Positions 54,235 to 64,000 of a stretch of 64,000 nt of DNA are shown here, one piece after another. Position 1 is the first letter of the stretch. Each line of letters starts with the position of its first letter. Source of the DNA: Agarophyton chilense (lineage: Eukaryota; Rhodophyta; Florideophyceae; Gracilariales; Gracilariaceae). The position numbers and the translations under genes are program-made. The notes under the pieces were generated by a model. It saw only the letters and a list, made by a program, of their open reading frames with translations, ran no database searches and had not been told where the DNA came from. The stretch covers positions 1,054,001-1,118,000 of the forward strand of contig JARGXX010000105.1 in the NCBI GenBank assembly GCA_030374765.1, written 5' to 3'.

Positions 54235-56006
54235 CATGCAAGGCATTGCCCAGTACCCTGACACCATATGAATTGTGGCATGGACACAAGCCTAATGTGA
54301 TCAATATGCTTGTGTTTGGGAGCAAGTGATGGTACAAGGTGGTAGATCATAAGGTGAAGAAGCTGGAGGACCGTGCCGTTGAGGCGATCTTCATTTGGTA
54401 CACTGCTGGATCCCATGGCTACAAGCTGTAAGATGAGCAGAAGAGAAAGGTGGTAGTGTCGAGAGATGTGAAGTTTGATGAACACAAGGAATTGGATGAG
54501 ACTACTGATCATTGTGATGAGAACTATACCGAGATTGAATTTTCGGTGAAGTCGAAATCTGACCAAACCTCCACCTCTCAACCACCAGTTGAACCCAATG
54601 AAGAGGATCCTGACACCGTTACACCTCCGGATGAGGTACCAGAAAGTGGTGCTGAAGAATCAACCGATGTTCCACAAGATGCTCTTGAGGTGCCACAGCC
54701 AGTGCCATTGCGTAGGTCTACTCGTGTGCGAAAGCCGATTTCGTCCTGATGGCGCCCAACTGCTCTACTCATGGCCAGTGATGACACTCCTAGCTCGTAC
54801 AGCGATGCAATGTCTCGTCTTGATTGCAAGTCGTGGATCAAGGCGATGGACAGCGAGTATGAGTCTTTAATGGAGCATGACACATGGGACTTAGTGCTTA
54901 GGCCAGCAGACAGCAACGTGATATCATCCAAGTGGGTATTTGTGCAGAATTATGAAGCAGGTGCTGACGGTGAGCCGACAGTTCGGTACAAGGCTCGTCT
55001 GGTTGCTCGTGGTTTCCTACAGATCGAGGGCGTCGACTTCTCCGAGACGTATGCGCCAGTTGTCAAGTTCACATCGGTGAGGATGATTCTGTCGCTTGTG
55101 GCAGTGAAAGATTATCACCTACACCAGATGGATGTAAAGGCGGCATTCTTGAACATAGACCTCGACGAGACTGTGTACATGGAGCAACCGGACGGATTCA
55201 TTAAACCTGGAAACGAGGACTTGGTGTGCAAACTGAAGTAAGCTCTTTATGGGCTACGACAGGCACCAAGGCAGTGGCACGCAGAGATATATGCGTTTCT
55301 TGTTGGGGAGATGGGTTTCAAGCCGAACGCCGCAGACGAGTGTGTTTACACCGGAGTGGAGCTGGGAGTCATGGCAATCATTGCTCTGTATGTGGACGAC
55401 CTGCTTAATGCAAGTCCGAGTATGGATGCGATTAAGCACGTGAAAACTGAGTTGTCAAACCGTTTCCGCATGAAGGACCTAAATGAGGCTCGCATGGTTC
55501 TCGGTTTCGAGATTCACCGTGACCGAGCCAAGAAAATGCTGTTCCTGACGCAGTCAGCGTACACGCACAAGGTTCTGGAACGTTTTGGCATGTGCCAGTC
55601 AAGGCCAGTGGACACTCCCATGGACTCCGGTGTGGACCTCACTCAGATTGAGGAACCTTTGACCAGCATATTATACAGGCAAGCGATTGGATGCCTGATA
55701 TATCTTTCTGTGGGGACTCGACCGGACATTTCATTGGCATTGTCCAAGTTAGCAAAGCTTGTCGAGAAACCTGGAGAGACTCATTGGAAGGCAGTCAAGC
55801 GCGTGCTGAGGTAAGTCAATGGCACTCGATTATTCGGACTCACATATGGCTCATGCAATGATACTCAGCTGTACGGATACGTTGACTCGCACTGGGCCGG
55901 TGACACTTCCTCTCGCAAATCCACTAGTGGATTTGTGTTGATGATGTGTGGTGCTCCGGTGTCTTGGAGCTTTCGCCAACAGGAAGTGGTTGCGCTGTCC
56001 AGTGCT
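54235..56006 (+). pseudogene. Copia-B3/D pol 3' part: integrase tail, RT, RNase H
   Basis: A single frame resumes with CKALPSTLTPYELWHGHKPN and runs through the integrase tail, acidic linker (as in the fragment at 27297-27648), RT (LVARGFLQIEGVDFSETYAP, MDVKAAFLNIDLDETVYMEQ, ALYVDDLLNASPS) and RNase H (GYVDSHWAGDTSSRKSTSGF, VVALSSA). In-frame stops: TGA 54327, TAA 54429, TGA 54747, TAA 55239, TAA 55812. The RNase H Asp in VDSDWAG is His here. It breaks off at about 56006 in the middle of RNase H. Confidence 0.92.
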
Positions 56007-56058
56007 GTGCGTATAAACGCTTCTTGCGTCCCCCATGGTTTGCGCTTAACGAGAGGGG
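56007..56058. other. Junction spacer ending in a purine tract
   Basis: 52 bp between the broken Copia-D RNase H and the Gypsy-2 LTR. It ends GAGAGGGG (56051-56058) directly before the LTR, which is what the 3' interior of a Gypsy element would look like, so the LTR may be shared with a lost upstream copy. Confidence 0.4.
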
Positions 56059-56997
56059 TGTGTAGTATTTTACTATGTCGGGGAATCTGATAGGTTGGGT
56101 TTTCGCAAAGTCGCGGTTGGAACTCATGAGTGAGTGTTATCATTAGCATAGTGATATGAAGCGGCACCCCGCATAGGATGCCTAGAGGCAGTATGTCTTA
56201 GTGGAACATGTGGCGTCATCGGTCGAGTGGCTTACCACGGCGCGCGCATAGTTGCCACCCTTCCTAGGGGAATGCCATTTTGGCAACGGGGCATGTAATG
56301 GCGATCCACGTGGAGGGCTTTACACCCTTTCGTAGTAATCTACTATGTCGGAAAATCCGATAGGTTGGTTTTTCGCGAAGTCGCGGTTGGAACCCATAAG
56401 TGAGTGATGTCATCAAACTTGTGATATGAAACGGCACACCACGTAGGATGCCAGGAGGCAGGGTACATTAGTGGAACACGTGGTATCACGAGTGGACTGG
56501 CTTGCAACGGCGCATGTAGTGGCGATCCACGTGGCAGGTTTTACTACCCTTTGTAGCTAGACGTCGATTAGGGACCATACCCATACAGTGGTTTGGCTAA
56601 GTGGCTGACCACTGGGTATTATTTATATATTTACTTGGGCACTCACCCTGGCACACAGTATATAGTGCACCAGAGGTGAGCGCCGACTCCAAGTAAAGGA
56701 GACAACATGGGCATCATGACTATTCTGTTGCTCGCTTAGGATTCCTTAACCGGAGATCCGGACGAGCTATGATAGATAGTCAGCCCCCAACCACTTCACG
56801 AGCCGTCTCGTACCTACGTCCCATCAACGTTTTACAGTTGCACTGTTCACCTTCGCTGGCGAGTAGTGGCCTTACACCCCACTTCCAGCTCGCTGGTGTT
56901 GTAGCTCTACCACCCCTTTTACTTCGTCGCAAGCGACCCATCGGCAGGCCGAACGCTGTCGCAGGTGTCTGCTCTCTCCGTTAGAGCGGATACAACA
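56059..56997 (+). repeat. Gypsy-2 5' LTR
   Basis: About 939 bp, from TGTGTAG to TACAACA, two bases before the primer site. It includes a tandem duplication (56071-56560) and a TATA-like GTATATAGTG near 56660. The start could be 56061; the right LTR is not in the window. Confidence 0.75.
56071..56560 (+). repeat. Tandem repeat inside the Gypsy-2 LTR
   Basis: Two units starting TACTATGTCGG at 56071 and 56341 (period 270). Both contain TCCGATAGGTTGG-like, TCGCGGTTGGAAC, GTGATATGAA and GGCGATCCACGTGG segments. Unit 2 is about 50 bp shorter, lacking a stretch that corresponds to about 56249-56296. Confidence 0.85.
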
Positions 56998-56999
56998 AG

Positions 57000-57016
57000 T
57001 GGTCTCCCGACTTAGA
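57000..57016 (+). other. Gypsy-2 primer binding site
   Basis: TGGTCTCCCGACTTAGA, identical over 17 bases to the Gypsy-1 site (11173-11189). Confidence 0.85.
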
Positions 57017-57212
57017 ACCACTGTGGTCAGCTGCGCTGAACAATTCGTTCCTGGAACGTGGAATCGATATCGATATTTGGAACAAGTGGAATCACTACAG
57101 TTATCGTTTATCAAACCACCTCCGGCAATTGCGGAATTCATCGTGGTTGAACACGTGGTCGAGAAGTCGAAGACACCATTTGGTTCGCACCTGGACTCAG
57201 GTTTGGTCTAGG

Positions 57213-59360
57213 ATGCCGAAGACCCGAAGCCAGTCTAGTACTGGTCGCTTCGGTCCTGCGGGACCATCCCCGAAACCGAGGCTCGCCTCATCTGTTGAAG
57301 CCGGAGAGCCGCTGTATTGTCAAGCGATGTCGCGCTCACGCTCGGTGAATGATGATCTCTCGGATGTATCGGCCCCTGTTGCAGCGGCAGTTACGCCCAC
57401 CACAGAAGCCGTAGTTGACCCTGAGGTCGTTGGACCTCAAGAAGAGGCTGATTTGCGCAGGGAAGCGCGTCGTCTCAAGTCTGAGTCAAGCGCTTCGCGT
57501 GTGCACATGGTTGCGTTGGAATCGCGGATCGCTGCTCTTATCGCTGATGTCGAACAATTACGCAGTGCGCATCAGGCACTCGTTCGTCAAGACGATGGGA
57601 AGCAGGTCTCGGCATCACTGAAAACACTACGTGAGGATTTGAACCATTTACTGGAGAGGTACGGGAATACGCCCGATGCGCTACCCGGCTTAACCGTGGA
57701 TGTAGATGAAGTCCTCACTCGATTTAACCCTCGTTTAGAACGCCTGGAGGCGGCAGTTCATGCGCAGACTGCTGCTAAACCAGTCGTGCTGGAAGAGGAA
57801 GGAGCTCTTTTGGAGGAAGCTCATTCGAAGAAGTCGAAGTCACGACGTAAGAAGCGGAAGTCCGCACGTGATTCGAGTGATGAATCGTCAAGTACGGAGG
57901 GTTTCAGTTCCAGTACTGATGATTCTGATGATTCAGATACGTCAGATGACGACGACAGTGATGATGGTCATCGAATGTCTCGATCTCGGAAGAAGAACAC
58001 GTCTTCGTGGTTAATGAGAAAAAAAGGCTCACCTTACAGAGGATTGAAGGTGCTCCCGTGCACGAATCCGCTTTATCGGAAGGTCCTAAATTACAGGTGA
58101 TACCGTCTGAAGGTGAAGAGCAAGATGCCCTCAGGACGCGAAACCGCGAAGGTGAAGGATCACATCAAACGATTGAAGATCGGCCTTAATGATTTAACAT
58201 TTGATGGAAAAACCCCCATTCTCGTTATCGAGTTTCTCACTCGATTCGTTGCCAAAGCAGACACTCTAGAGATGAGTGAACCACAGGCAGTTGTGTCTTT
58301 ACCACACTTCCTGAAGGGGTTTGCTTTAGAGCAATATCGTTCCGTATGCGGATCATTGACAGCCGATGAAGGCGGCGTTACCTCATGGCCAGAGGCGGTA
58401 CGGTATTTGCTGCGCAGTTACGCGACTTCAAACGCGATACGTCAGGCGATCCTGGACCTAAGGGATGTGACCCAAAAGCCTGAGGAGGGCGAAGCTGAGT
58501 ACAGCTCAAGGCTTAACAAAGCTTCAGTCCGCTGTGGAAACGTCCACTCGACGGAGGACAAGATTACCTTGTACATCGAAGGGCTGGACCCGAGCATCAA
58601 GTCGTTGGTAGCTCGATATCGAGAGAAACATAGAAGAGTCTCCTTTTTGGAGTTAGTTCAGTTTGCGAAAGCTGAAGGAGACGCGGCCAGAGCGCGTGGT
58701 AGCCCCCGTCGTTCAGTGGCTTTTGGAACCTCAATGGGTAAGGAGAAGATCTCCGCCAGAGTTAATCAGCGCAGCAATCTGCTACATCTGGAATCTCCAG
58801 TTGACTCACGAGATTCGTCGTTGGCACCCAAAGAGAGTGACCCCCATGAGGAGGCGGTCCATTTAATGGAATAGACGGACTCTTCTGTACCTACAGTGGA
58901 TCTCCCACACTCGGAGTCTCAGGAAGAGGAAGCCTTAATGGCTATGGAGGGCCGTCGCCCTATGTACCGTCCCTGCACGGTGCCACCACAAGGAGGTTTG
59001 AAGAACGGGAAACCCGGATGGGTGGATACTCGCACGGCATACCGTTTACAACCTATGTTGACCAACCGTCGTGACGGTTTGATTTGTTATTCATGTTATG
59101 GAAAACACCATTTGAGTGCAGAATGCACGCTTCCTGCAAAGGATCTGAGTAGTATCATGACGGATTATGAAGCACTCTCAGAAGAGGAAAGGAGCCGCGT
59201 ACCGGCGGGCATGTATTGGAAAGCCAAAAGTTGGTTTTCTCAGACACCAATGCGTCGGACGGACAAGCCGGTTGCTCACAATGCTGGAGTGTTAGAACCC
59301 GTAATTCCGGTAGGAAGAGGCGCCTTTGAGGCGAATAAGCCAGTGCAACCGGAAAACTAA
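57213..59360 (+). pseudogene. Gypsy-2 gag with two in-frame stops
   Basis: ATG at 57213 (MPKTRSQSSTGRFGPAG); the open frame upstream begins with TTG. An N-terminal disordered part is followed by a coiled-coil-like segment (VALESRIAALIADVEQLRSA), a Lys-rich and Ser/Asp-rich tract (SSDESSSTEGFSSS), then the gag core (KVLNYR, TGA at 58098, then DLTFDGKTPILVIEFLTRFV, LPHFLKGFALEQYRSV, SRLNKASVRCGNVHS). A TAG at 58872 precedes the last part, which has a zinc-knuckle-like CYSCYGKHHLSAEC near 59087. The two stops lie in one frame. Gag packages RNA and forms the particle. Confidence 0.88.
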
Positions 59361-59545
59361 TTGAGGGAGCCCCTAGGGGGTCGGCAATAGTCGATCCCGT
59401 GGTGCTGACCAGGGAGAGCTCGCCTCCCTGCTCCCGCGCTTGGAAGCCCAAGATTCTTTTGAGGCCTCAGAAATTTCCGCCGTACGGAATCAATCCGCCG
59501 GACGGAAAGCGAGTACAGTTTGACTGTGAGTTACATCGTCCTTGA

Positions 59546-60556
59546 AGACGTTATACTTGCCCGTCAATACGGGAAAGTTACCTCATGGTAGTTTCTAAAA
59601 GAAACTATAAGGTCTATGCCGACATCGGCCCTGACAGGAATCTGTTATCTCGTCGATTGACTATCCTGGACACAGGTGCTGGTCCGAACTTTATACGGGA
59701 ATCGGAGGTCGCTCCTGCTGACTTAGAACGTATTCGATACGGTCCTTTACCAGACATCCGGGATGCCAACAAAAATGCTGTGAAGACACTGCGAACAGTT
59801 CGACTCGTGGTGCGTTTAGGACGCTTTGTAGTCCTAGTCGACTTCATCGTCTGTAAGACGTTAGCTGCACCAGTGGTACTGGGATGTGATTATTGCGACA
59901 AGTTTGTCAAAGCCATTTGCCCGCGAAGAAAACTAGTGGAACTAGATGATGGATCAATGGTACCAATTGTTCGCAAGCCAATGCGTCGTTGCCCCGAAGC
60001 ACCTCCACTTCCACCATCTATGGAATACGGGAAATCCCGAGGACGTGTCTCGCCCAGGATTCGAGTAGCGAAGAGTGCCATGCTGAAGGCGCAAACCCAA
60101 ACTTGGGTTCAAGTAAGAACAGAACGACACGAACTCGTGGTAATTCAAACGAATACTCGGATGTACGAATCCCGTGGATTGCTAGTTGCTAATGGCATTG
60201 CTCAGGTTGATCCTGGTAGCCCCTTTTGGATACTAGTGACTAACTTCACCGATAAAGATTATCAGATACCGAAGAATCAGGTTGTTGCAGCAGCTATGAC
60301 TCATCCCATAGTGGTGGTCCCTACTCATAGTTCTACCTCAGAAGTATTGGGATTAACCCATGTCGGTGACACAGACAAAGAACTGCAAACTCCGTCTGGA
60401 CATCAATTGCAAACGGCAAAGGATCAGGAGAGCCTGGTCGATGAGCTAGACTTAGCATATGTGTCGGAACACTACAGAGCGAAGATCAGGTCTATGCTGA
60501 AGAAGTATACATCCATGTGGAGTGGAAAACTAGGAGAGATCTCCGCTACGGAATAA
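59546..60556 (+). pseudogene. Gypsy-2 protease and linker
   Basis: The frame opens after a stop at 59543; the first ATG is 59585. Active site RLTILDTGAGPNFIRESEV (D-T-G) and the later VVLGCDYCDKFVKAI give a retropepsin-type fold, which cleaves Gag-Pol. A linker to the RT follows (SKMVAAAMTHPIVVV-like, then LAYVSEHYRAKIRSMLKKY). A TAA at 60554-60556 replaces the residue before HIDLVPG, so the RT continues in the same frame after one nonsense codon. This region has no counterpart in Gypsy-1. Confidence 0.85.
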
Positions 60557-61921
60557 CACATTGATTTGGTCCCAGGGTTACGACCCATCTCCCAACCACC
60601 CTACAGAGCGGGACCGCGAACTCGCCAAATTGAGGAGGAGAATGTCAGCAAGATGCTGGAAGAAGGAGAATTCGAAGCAGCTCAATCTGCTTGGGCCTCA
60701 CCAGTGGTGCTGGTTCCAAAACCTGATGGTTCTTTACGATTCTGTATCGATTATCGAAAACTGAACGCAGTTACAGTTCGGGATACATACCCGTTGCCTC
60801 GAATGGACGAATGTATTGACAGCTTAGGAGATGCGAACTTGTTCACCACGTTGGACGCCAACTCTGGCTATTGGCAGGTGCCTGTAGCGGAAGAAAACCA
60901 AGACAAAACCGCATTTGCGTGTCACGCCGGTCTCTACCGTTTCAAAAGGATGCCCTTTGGCTTAACGAATGCACCGGCTACTTTCCAGCGTACTCTGGAC
61001 ATCTTGCTCTCAAGATACAAGTGGATGACTTGTTTAGTCTATTTGGACGATGTGATCATCTTTTCTCAGGATGTGGGAAGCCATTTACGGCATGTCGAGG
61101 AGATCCTCAAAGCACTACAGAGCGCAGGTATCACCTTGAAATTCAAGAAATGCGAATGGTTCGCTGGCACCGTCCGGTACTTAGGACATGTGATCAAACC
61201 GGGACAGCTAGCCATTCAAGAGGCACAAACCGCGGCTCTCCGCGAAGTACAACCTCCGTCAACACAGAAGCAATTGCGTTCTTTCCTCGGCTTGTGCAAC
61301 GTCTACCGACGATTCGTGCCGCGATACTCGCATATAGCGGCATCGCCCAACGCAAAGCTGCGTAAAGGACAACCAGTACAGCTGGAACATTTCAGACAAG
61401 CTGAAGCGGAAGCGTTCGACACGCTGAAGACAAAGATTATTACAGCCCCAGTCTTGGCGCTTCCCATCCCCAACCTGCCATACTCAGTGGATACCGACTC
61501 TAGCGAGTACCAAGTAGGGTGTGCCCTTTTTCAAACACACCTGGATGGTGAACGCAAACACATTGGTTACTGGTCAAGATCGCTGAACGCAGCTGAGAAG
61601 AAGTATTCAGTTTCAGAAAAGGAATGCCTTGCAGTGGTTTGGGCTCTATCCACATTGCGACCGTATCTCCAAGGAGAACGATCTACCGTCAACACGGATC
61701 ATTCGTCTCTACGATGGTTACTGTCCATTACAGACCCGTCTGGTCGTCTCACACGATGGCGCTTACGCCTTTCTGAATTCGATTTCGAAGTGAAGTATAA
61801 GAAGGGATTGGCCAATCTCCAAGCTGACGCGCTATCGCGACTCAAAACACTGGCCGATACCCAAGGCGAAATAGATGAAGAGATACCTTGCTTCTACATG
61901 GAGACCCATTCACCATCATAA
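60557..61921 (+). pseudogene. Gypsy-2 reverse transcriptase and RNase H
   Basis: Continues the protease frame: HIDLVPGLRPISQPPYR, WASPVVLVPKPDGSLRFCID, YRKLNAVTVRDTYPLPRMD, FTTLDANSGYWQVPV, FGLTNAPATFQRTLD, CLVYLDDVIIFS (catalytic YLDD), YLGHVIKPGQLAI, then the connection (LCNVYRRFVPRYSHIA) and RNase H (YSVDTDSSEYQVGCALF, YSVSEKECLAVVWAL, VNTDHSSLRWLLS, KKGLANLQADALSRL). 451 codons with no internal stop, the cleanest part of the element. It ends at 61919-61921 before the integrase. Confidence 0.93.
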
Positions 61922-61991
61922 CCGTTCCTGGCATTAGCAGACACTGACCCTTCAGTTCAACTCGAGCGAATCTCGTGCACTGAGCTCCTCA

Positions 61992-63066
61992 ATGAGCAAC
62001 ACGCCGATACGTTTTGTGCGTCGATACGTTCTCGTCTTAACGGGGGGGGAGGAGCTCTCCTTTTCACTCGATTCACGAGGAATACTGTTAAGACATGTCG
62101 AAAAGCATAATCAAATCGTGATTCCACACGTCTTGGAGAGTCGAGTACTCCATCTGGCACACTACAGCAGGCTGTCTGGTCATCCAGGAGAAACGAAGTT
62201 GTTCATGACTCTAAGAAGAGATTTTTACAGGTTTACTTTGGCAATGGACTGCCATGCCACAGTGAGGTTGTGTACAACATGTGCGGAGAATCACGTGAAG
62301 CTTTACAGGAAGCGGAAACCGATGAAGTTATTCCAGGCGAAAGCGCCTTCACAATACGTCAGTATCAACATCCTAGGGGAGTTGATTCGCTCAAGGCGAG
62401 GTTATCGCTACCTATTGGTAATCACCGACCGCTTCTCGAAGCTAGTGAGGACTGTGCGGCTGAAGCGGATAACCGCAACCGTAATCGCACAGGAGTTTAT
62501 CAAACACTGGGTAATTATATACGGACCACCAGAAGTTTTATTATCAGATAATGGGAAGCAATTCGTTGCGAAGTTCTTTCAGAGTGTTTGCCGCATTATG
62601 GGCATTCGAAACGTGTTTACCACGACTTATCATCCGCAATGCAACCAGGTGGAGCGTTTCAACCGCACGCTGATAGCAGCACTACGGCACTACATCGCGG
62701 ACCACCCGAAAGAATGGGACATGTTTACTGATACTCTGTGCTATGCATACAATACGCAAGTGCATACCTCTACAAAGACGGCATCGTTCGACCTCGTGCT
62801 CTCACGTAACCCTCCGGCTTTACCGGTTGCGCTCGACGACGAGACCGAATTGGACGCGCGGACCCCGGCTAAGTACCATCTGAAATGAAGGAATGACCTG
62901 AAGGCCAGAGCGGAAGAAGCCGCTAAAGAGTTATCGAAGACGCGAGCTCGCTATAAGCGAAACTATGACGCCAGAAGGCGAAGAGGAAATCCGGCAATCC
63001 GAGTAGGAGGTCACGTCTTCGTGCGAATCGAAAGACCTGACAAACAGGAAGAATCTCGTCATTAGT
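61992..63066 (+). pseudogene. Gypsy-2 integrase
   Basis: The reading moves from the RT frame (SVQLERISCTELLNEQHADTF) to the next frame across G8 at 62042-62049. Zinc-binding domain (HLAHYSRLSGHPGETK ... CTTCAENH), then the core. The first catalytic Asp is Asn (YVSINILGEL, AAC at 62367-62369). The second is intact (LLSDNGKQF, 62547-62549), as is Glu (VERFNRTL, 62652-62654). One residue is missing between them (CNQ for the usual TNGQ). Stops at 62886 (TGA) and 63063 (TAG) break the C-terminal domain (GHVFVRIERPDKQEE). Non-functional. Confidence 0.9.
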
Positions 63067-64000
63067 TGTTGCCGATAGCGGCTGGACCGTTCAAAGTGGT
63101 GGAACTTGATGAAGACACAGTGGTCATCAAGACAGATGAGGACGTTGAACGTGTATCGCGCGATCGCGTTGAAGTCGCGCCTGACCCGCAAGTGGAAGTC
63201 CAGATATCTGGTAGAACTAAGGAGGCAAGTGCGGCGGAACGTCAAGGCAAAAGCCCAAGTGACTCTGGGGAGAGTGAACCGCCACCAAGGGCTCGAGCGG
63301 AGGAGAAAGCTCCTGATCTCCCACCGCCGGCGGTTGCGTATGCCAATCACGGACAGCTTCCGAAATATCGGAATATGCCCCGTCGCACGCACACACCCGT
63401 AAGTACAGAAATGGAACCTGAAAGCAGGAAAGATGTTTGGGAATTTGGCCCCAAGGACTTGGAAACGAGTGCACGCAAACATGCGCCGTTGCCGCTTCAG
63501 GCTGAACCGTCAGGTGAAGCGCCACTCGCTGTTCCGCCGATATCGGCTCACATCCCTCGTGGAAAGGAAGAAGAAGAGGTATCGCCTCCTGTCGTGGTGC
63601 AAGCACCATCATCCACCCAACAGCGGTCAGAATCGGATAAACCGAAGGAAGTTCATCCACGAATGGAAATGAGAATTAGCAAGAAGTACGCTTCTATGGA
63701 ACCTGGAAAACAGGATAGCTCTTTATCTGAGAAAGGTTCTCAAGGAATGAGTACAGTGCCCCTGCGGGCAGAACGACGGTTAGTCGAAGAGCGAATGCTT
63801 AGCGACGCGGAGACTGCTAACACAGAGACGCTTGGGTCAGCCCTAAGGCATTTCAAACCTGTTAACAGGAGTCTCGCGCCAACAGCGAAAGCATTGGGAA
63901 ACGCCCAGGAATATGTTATGGATCGCATATGTGAACACGGCGGGCATGAAGATACCAGAGAATTACTGTATCGAGTCCGTTGGTACGGTTTTCCTCCTGA
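63067..64000 (+). pseudogene. Gypsy-2 pol C-terminal linker and chromodomain start (cut by window end)
   Basis: In the integrase frame: GPFKVVELDEDTVVIKTDED (end of the integrase C-terminal barrel), then roughly 260 residues of Pro/Ser/Glu-rich linker, then EYVMDRICEHGGHEDTREL and YRVRWYGFPP, the first half of a chromodomain, at the window edge. No stop in this stretch. The long linker before the chromodomain matches the layout of Gypsy-3. Confidence 0.85.

Larger units (their letters stand above)
49788..56006 (+). mobile_element. Copia-B3/D: mosaic Copia element with a solo LTR inside
   Basis: A 5' LTR, primer site, leader and gag of B type are joined, near 52375, to a pol of the diverged D type. 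A Copia-A solo LTR interrupts integrase (53562-54234). The 3' end is cut at about 56006 by the Gypsy-2 region. The B-type part is clean while the D-type part has five stops. Confidence 0.93.
56059..64000 (+). mobile_element. Gypsy-2: chromodomain Ty3/Gypsy element (3' end outside window)
   Basis: 5' LTR, primer site identical to Gypsy-1's, gag, protease, RT, RNase H, integrase and the start of a chromodomain follow in Gypsy order. Gag is in one frame, protease-RT-RNase H in another, integrase back in the first after a frameshift in a G8 run. At least five in-frame stops and an active-site loss make this copy inactive. It preserves the protease region that Gypsy-1 lacks. Confidence 0.93.

Noticed and set aside
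1-64000. CRISPR arrays, operons, ribosome binding sites, plasmid or phage genes
   Set aside because: No regularly spaced repeats and no bacterial-type gene arrangement; the tRNA and elements are eukaryotic.

Overview
The window reads as nuclear DNA of a eukaryote, probably a protist or alga; the exact lineage cannot be fixed from sequence alone. Evidence: a CCA-less tRNA-Ala with a Pol III T-run terminator, and LTR retrotransposons, a DIRS-type element and a piggyBac relic instead of operons. I recognise no intact host protein gene. From about 3.2 kb on, the DNA is an almost continuous nest of transposable elements, many cut into one another.

Layout. 1-4.7 kb: AT-richer, mostly unassigned DNA with the tRNA, a possible solo LTR (2668-2927) and a decayed piggyBac transposase (3240-4410). 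5.6-9.75 kb: a DIRS-like element (gag, RT, RNase H, tyrosine recombinase) with stops and a frameshift. 10723-18236: Gypsy-1, a chromodomain-type Ty3/Gypsy element with two 447-bp LTRs. 18.24-21.38 kb: a gag-protease-integrase remnant in Copia order. 21385-21896: an inverted 3' end of Gypsy-1. 21924-29909: Copia pieces A1, C, D and B1. 29910-34600: the 3' half of Gypsy-3 (minus strand) with a long unknown ORF antisense to it. 34601-41156: Copia-A2, with an uninterrupted 1433-codon gag-pol. 41157-56006: three interlocked Copia-B units. 56059-64000: the 5' part of Gypsy-2, another chromodomain-type element.

How the parts work together. In the LTR elements Gag forms particles, protease matures Gag-Pol, RT/RNase H copies the RNA, and integrase inserts the cDNA. 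Both Copia families have a primer site complementary to the anticodon arm of initiator tRNA-Met (half-tRNA priming, as in Drosophila copia). Gypsy-1 and Gypsy-2 share another primer site that fits the 3' end of a tRNA with a C1:G72 pair, probably tRNA-Tyr. Copia-A2 looks coding-competent; Copia-B2 has almost identical LTRs but one nonsense codon; the others are broken.

Most notable are: (1) an antisense ORF between pol and the 3' LTR in two different chromodomain Gypsy families, with matching spacing and antisense polyadenylation signals; (2) a Copia-in-Copia insertion followed by inversion between opposed LTRs, readable from a 5-bp duplication that now appears once in each orientation; (3) short U3 and leader blocks shared by two otherwise divergent Copia families.
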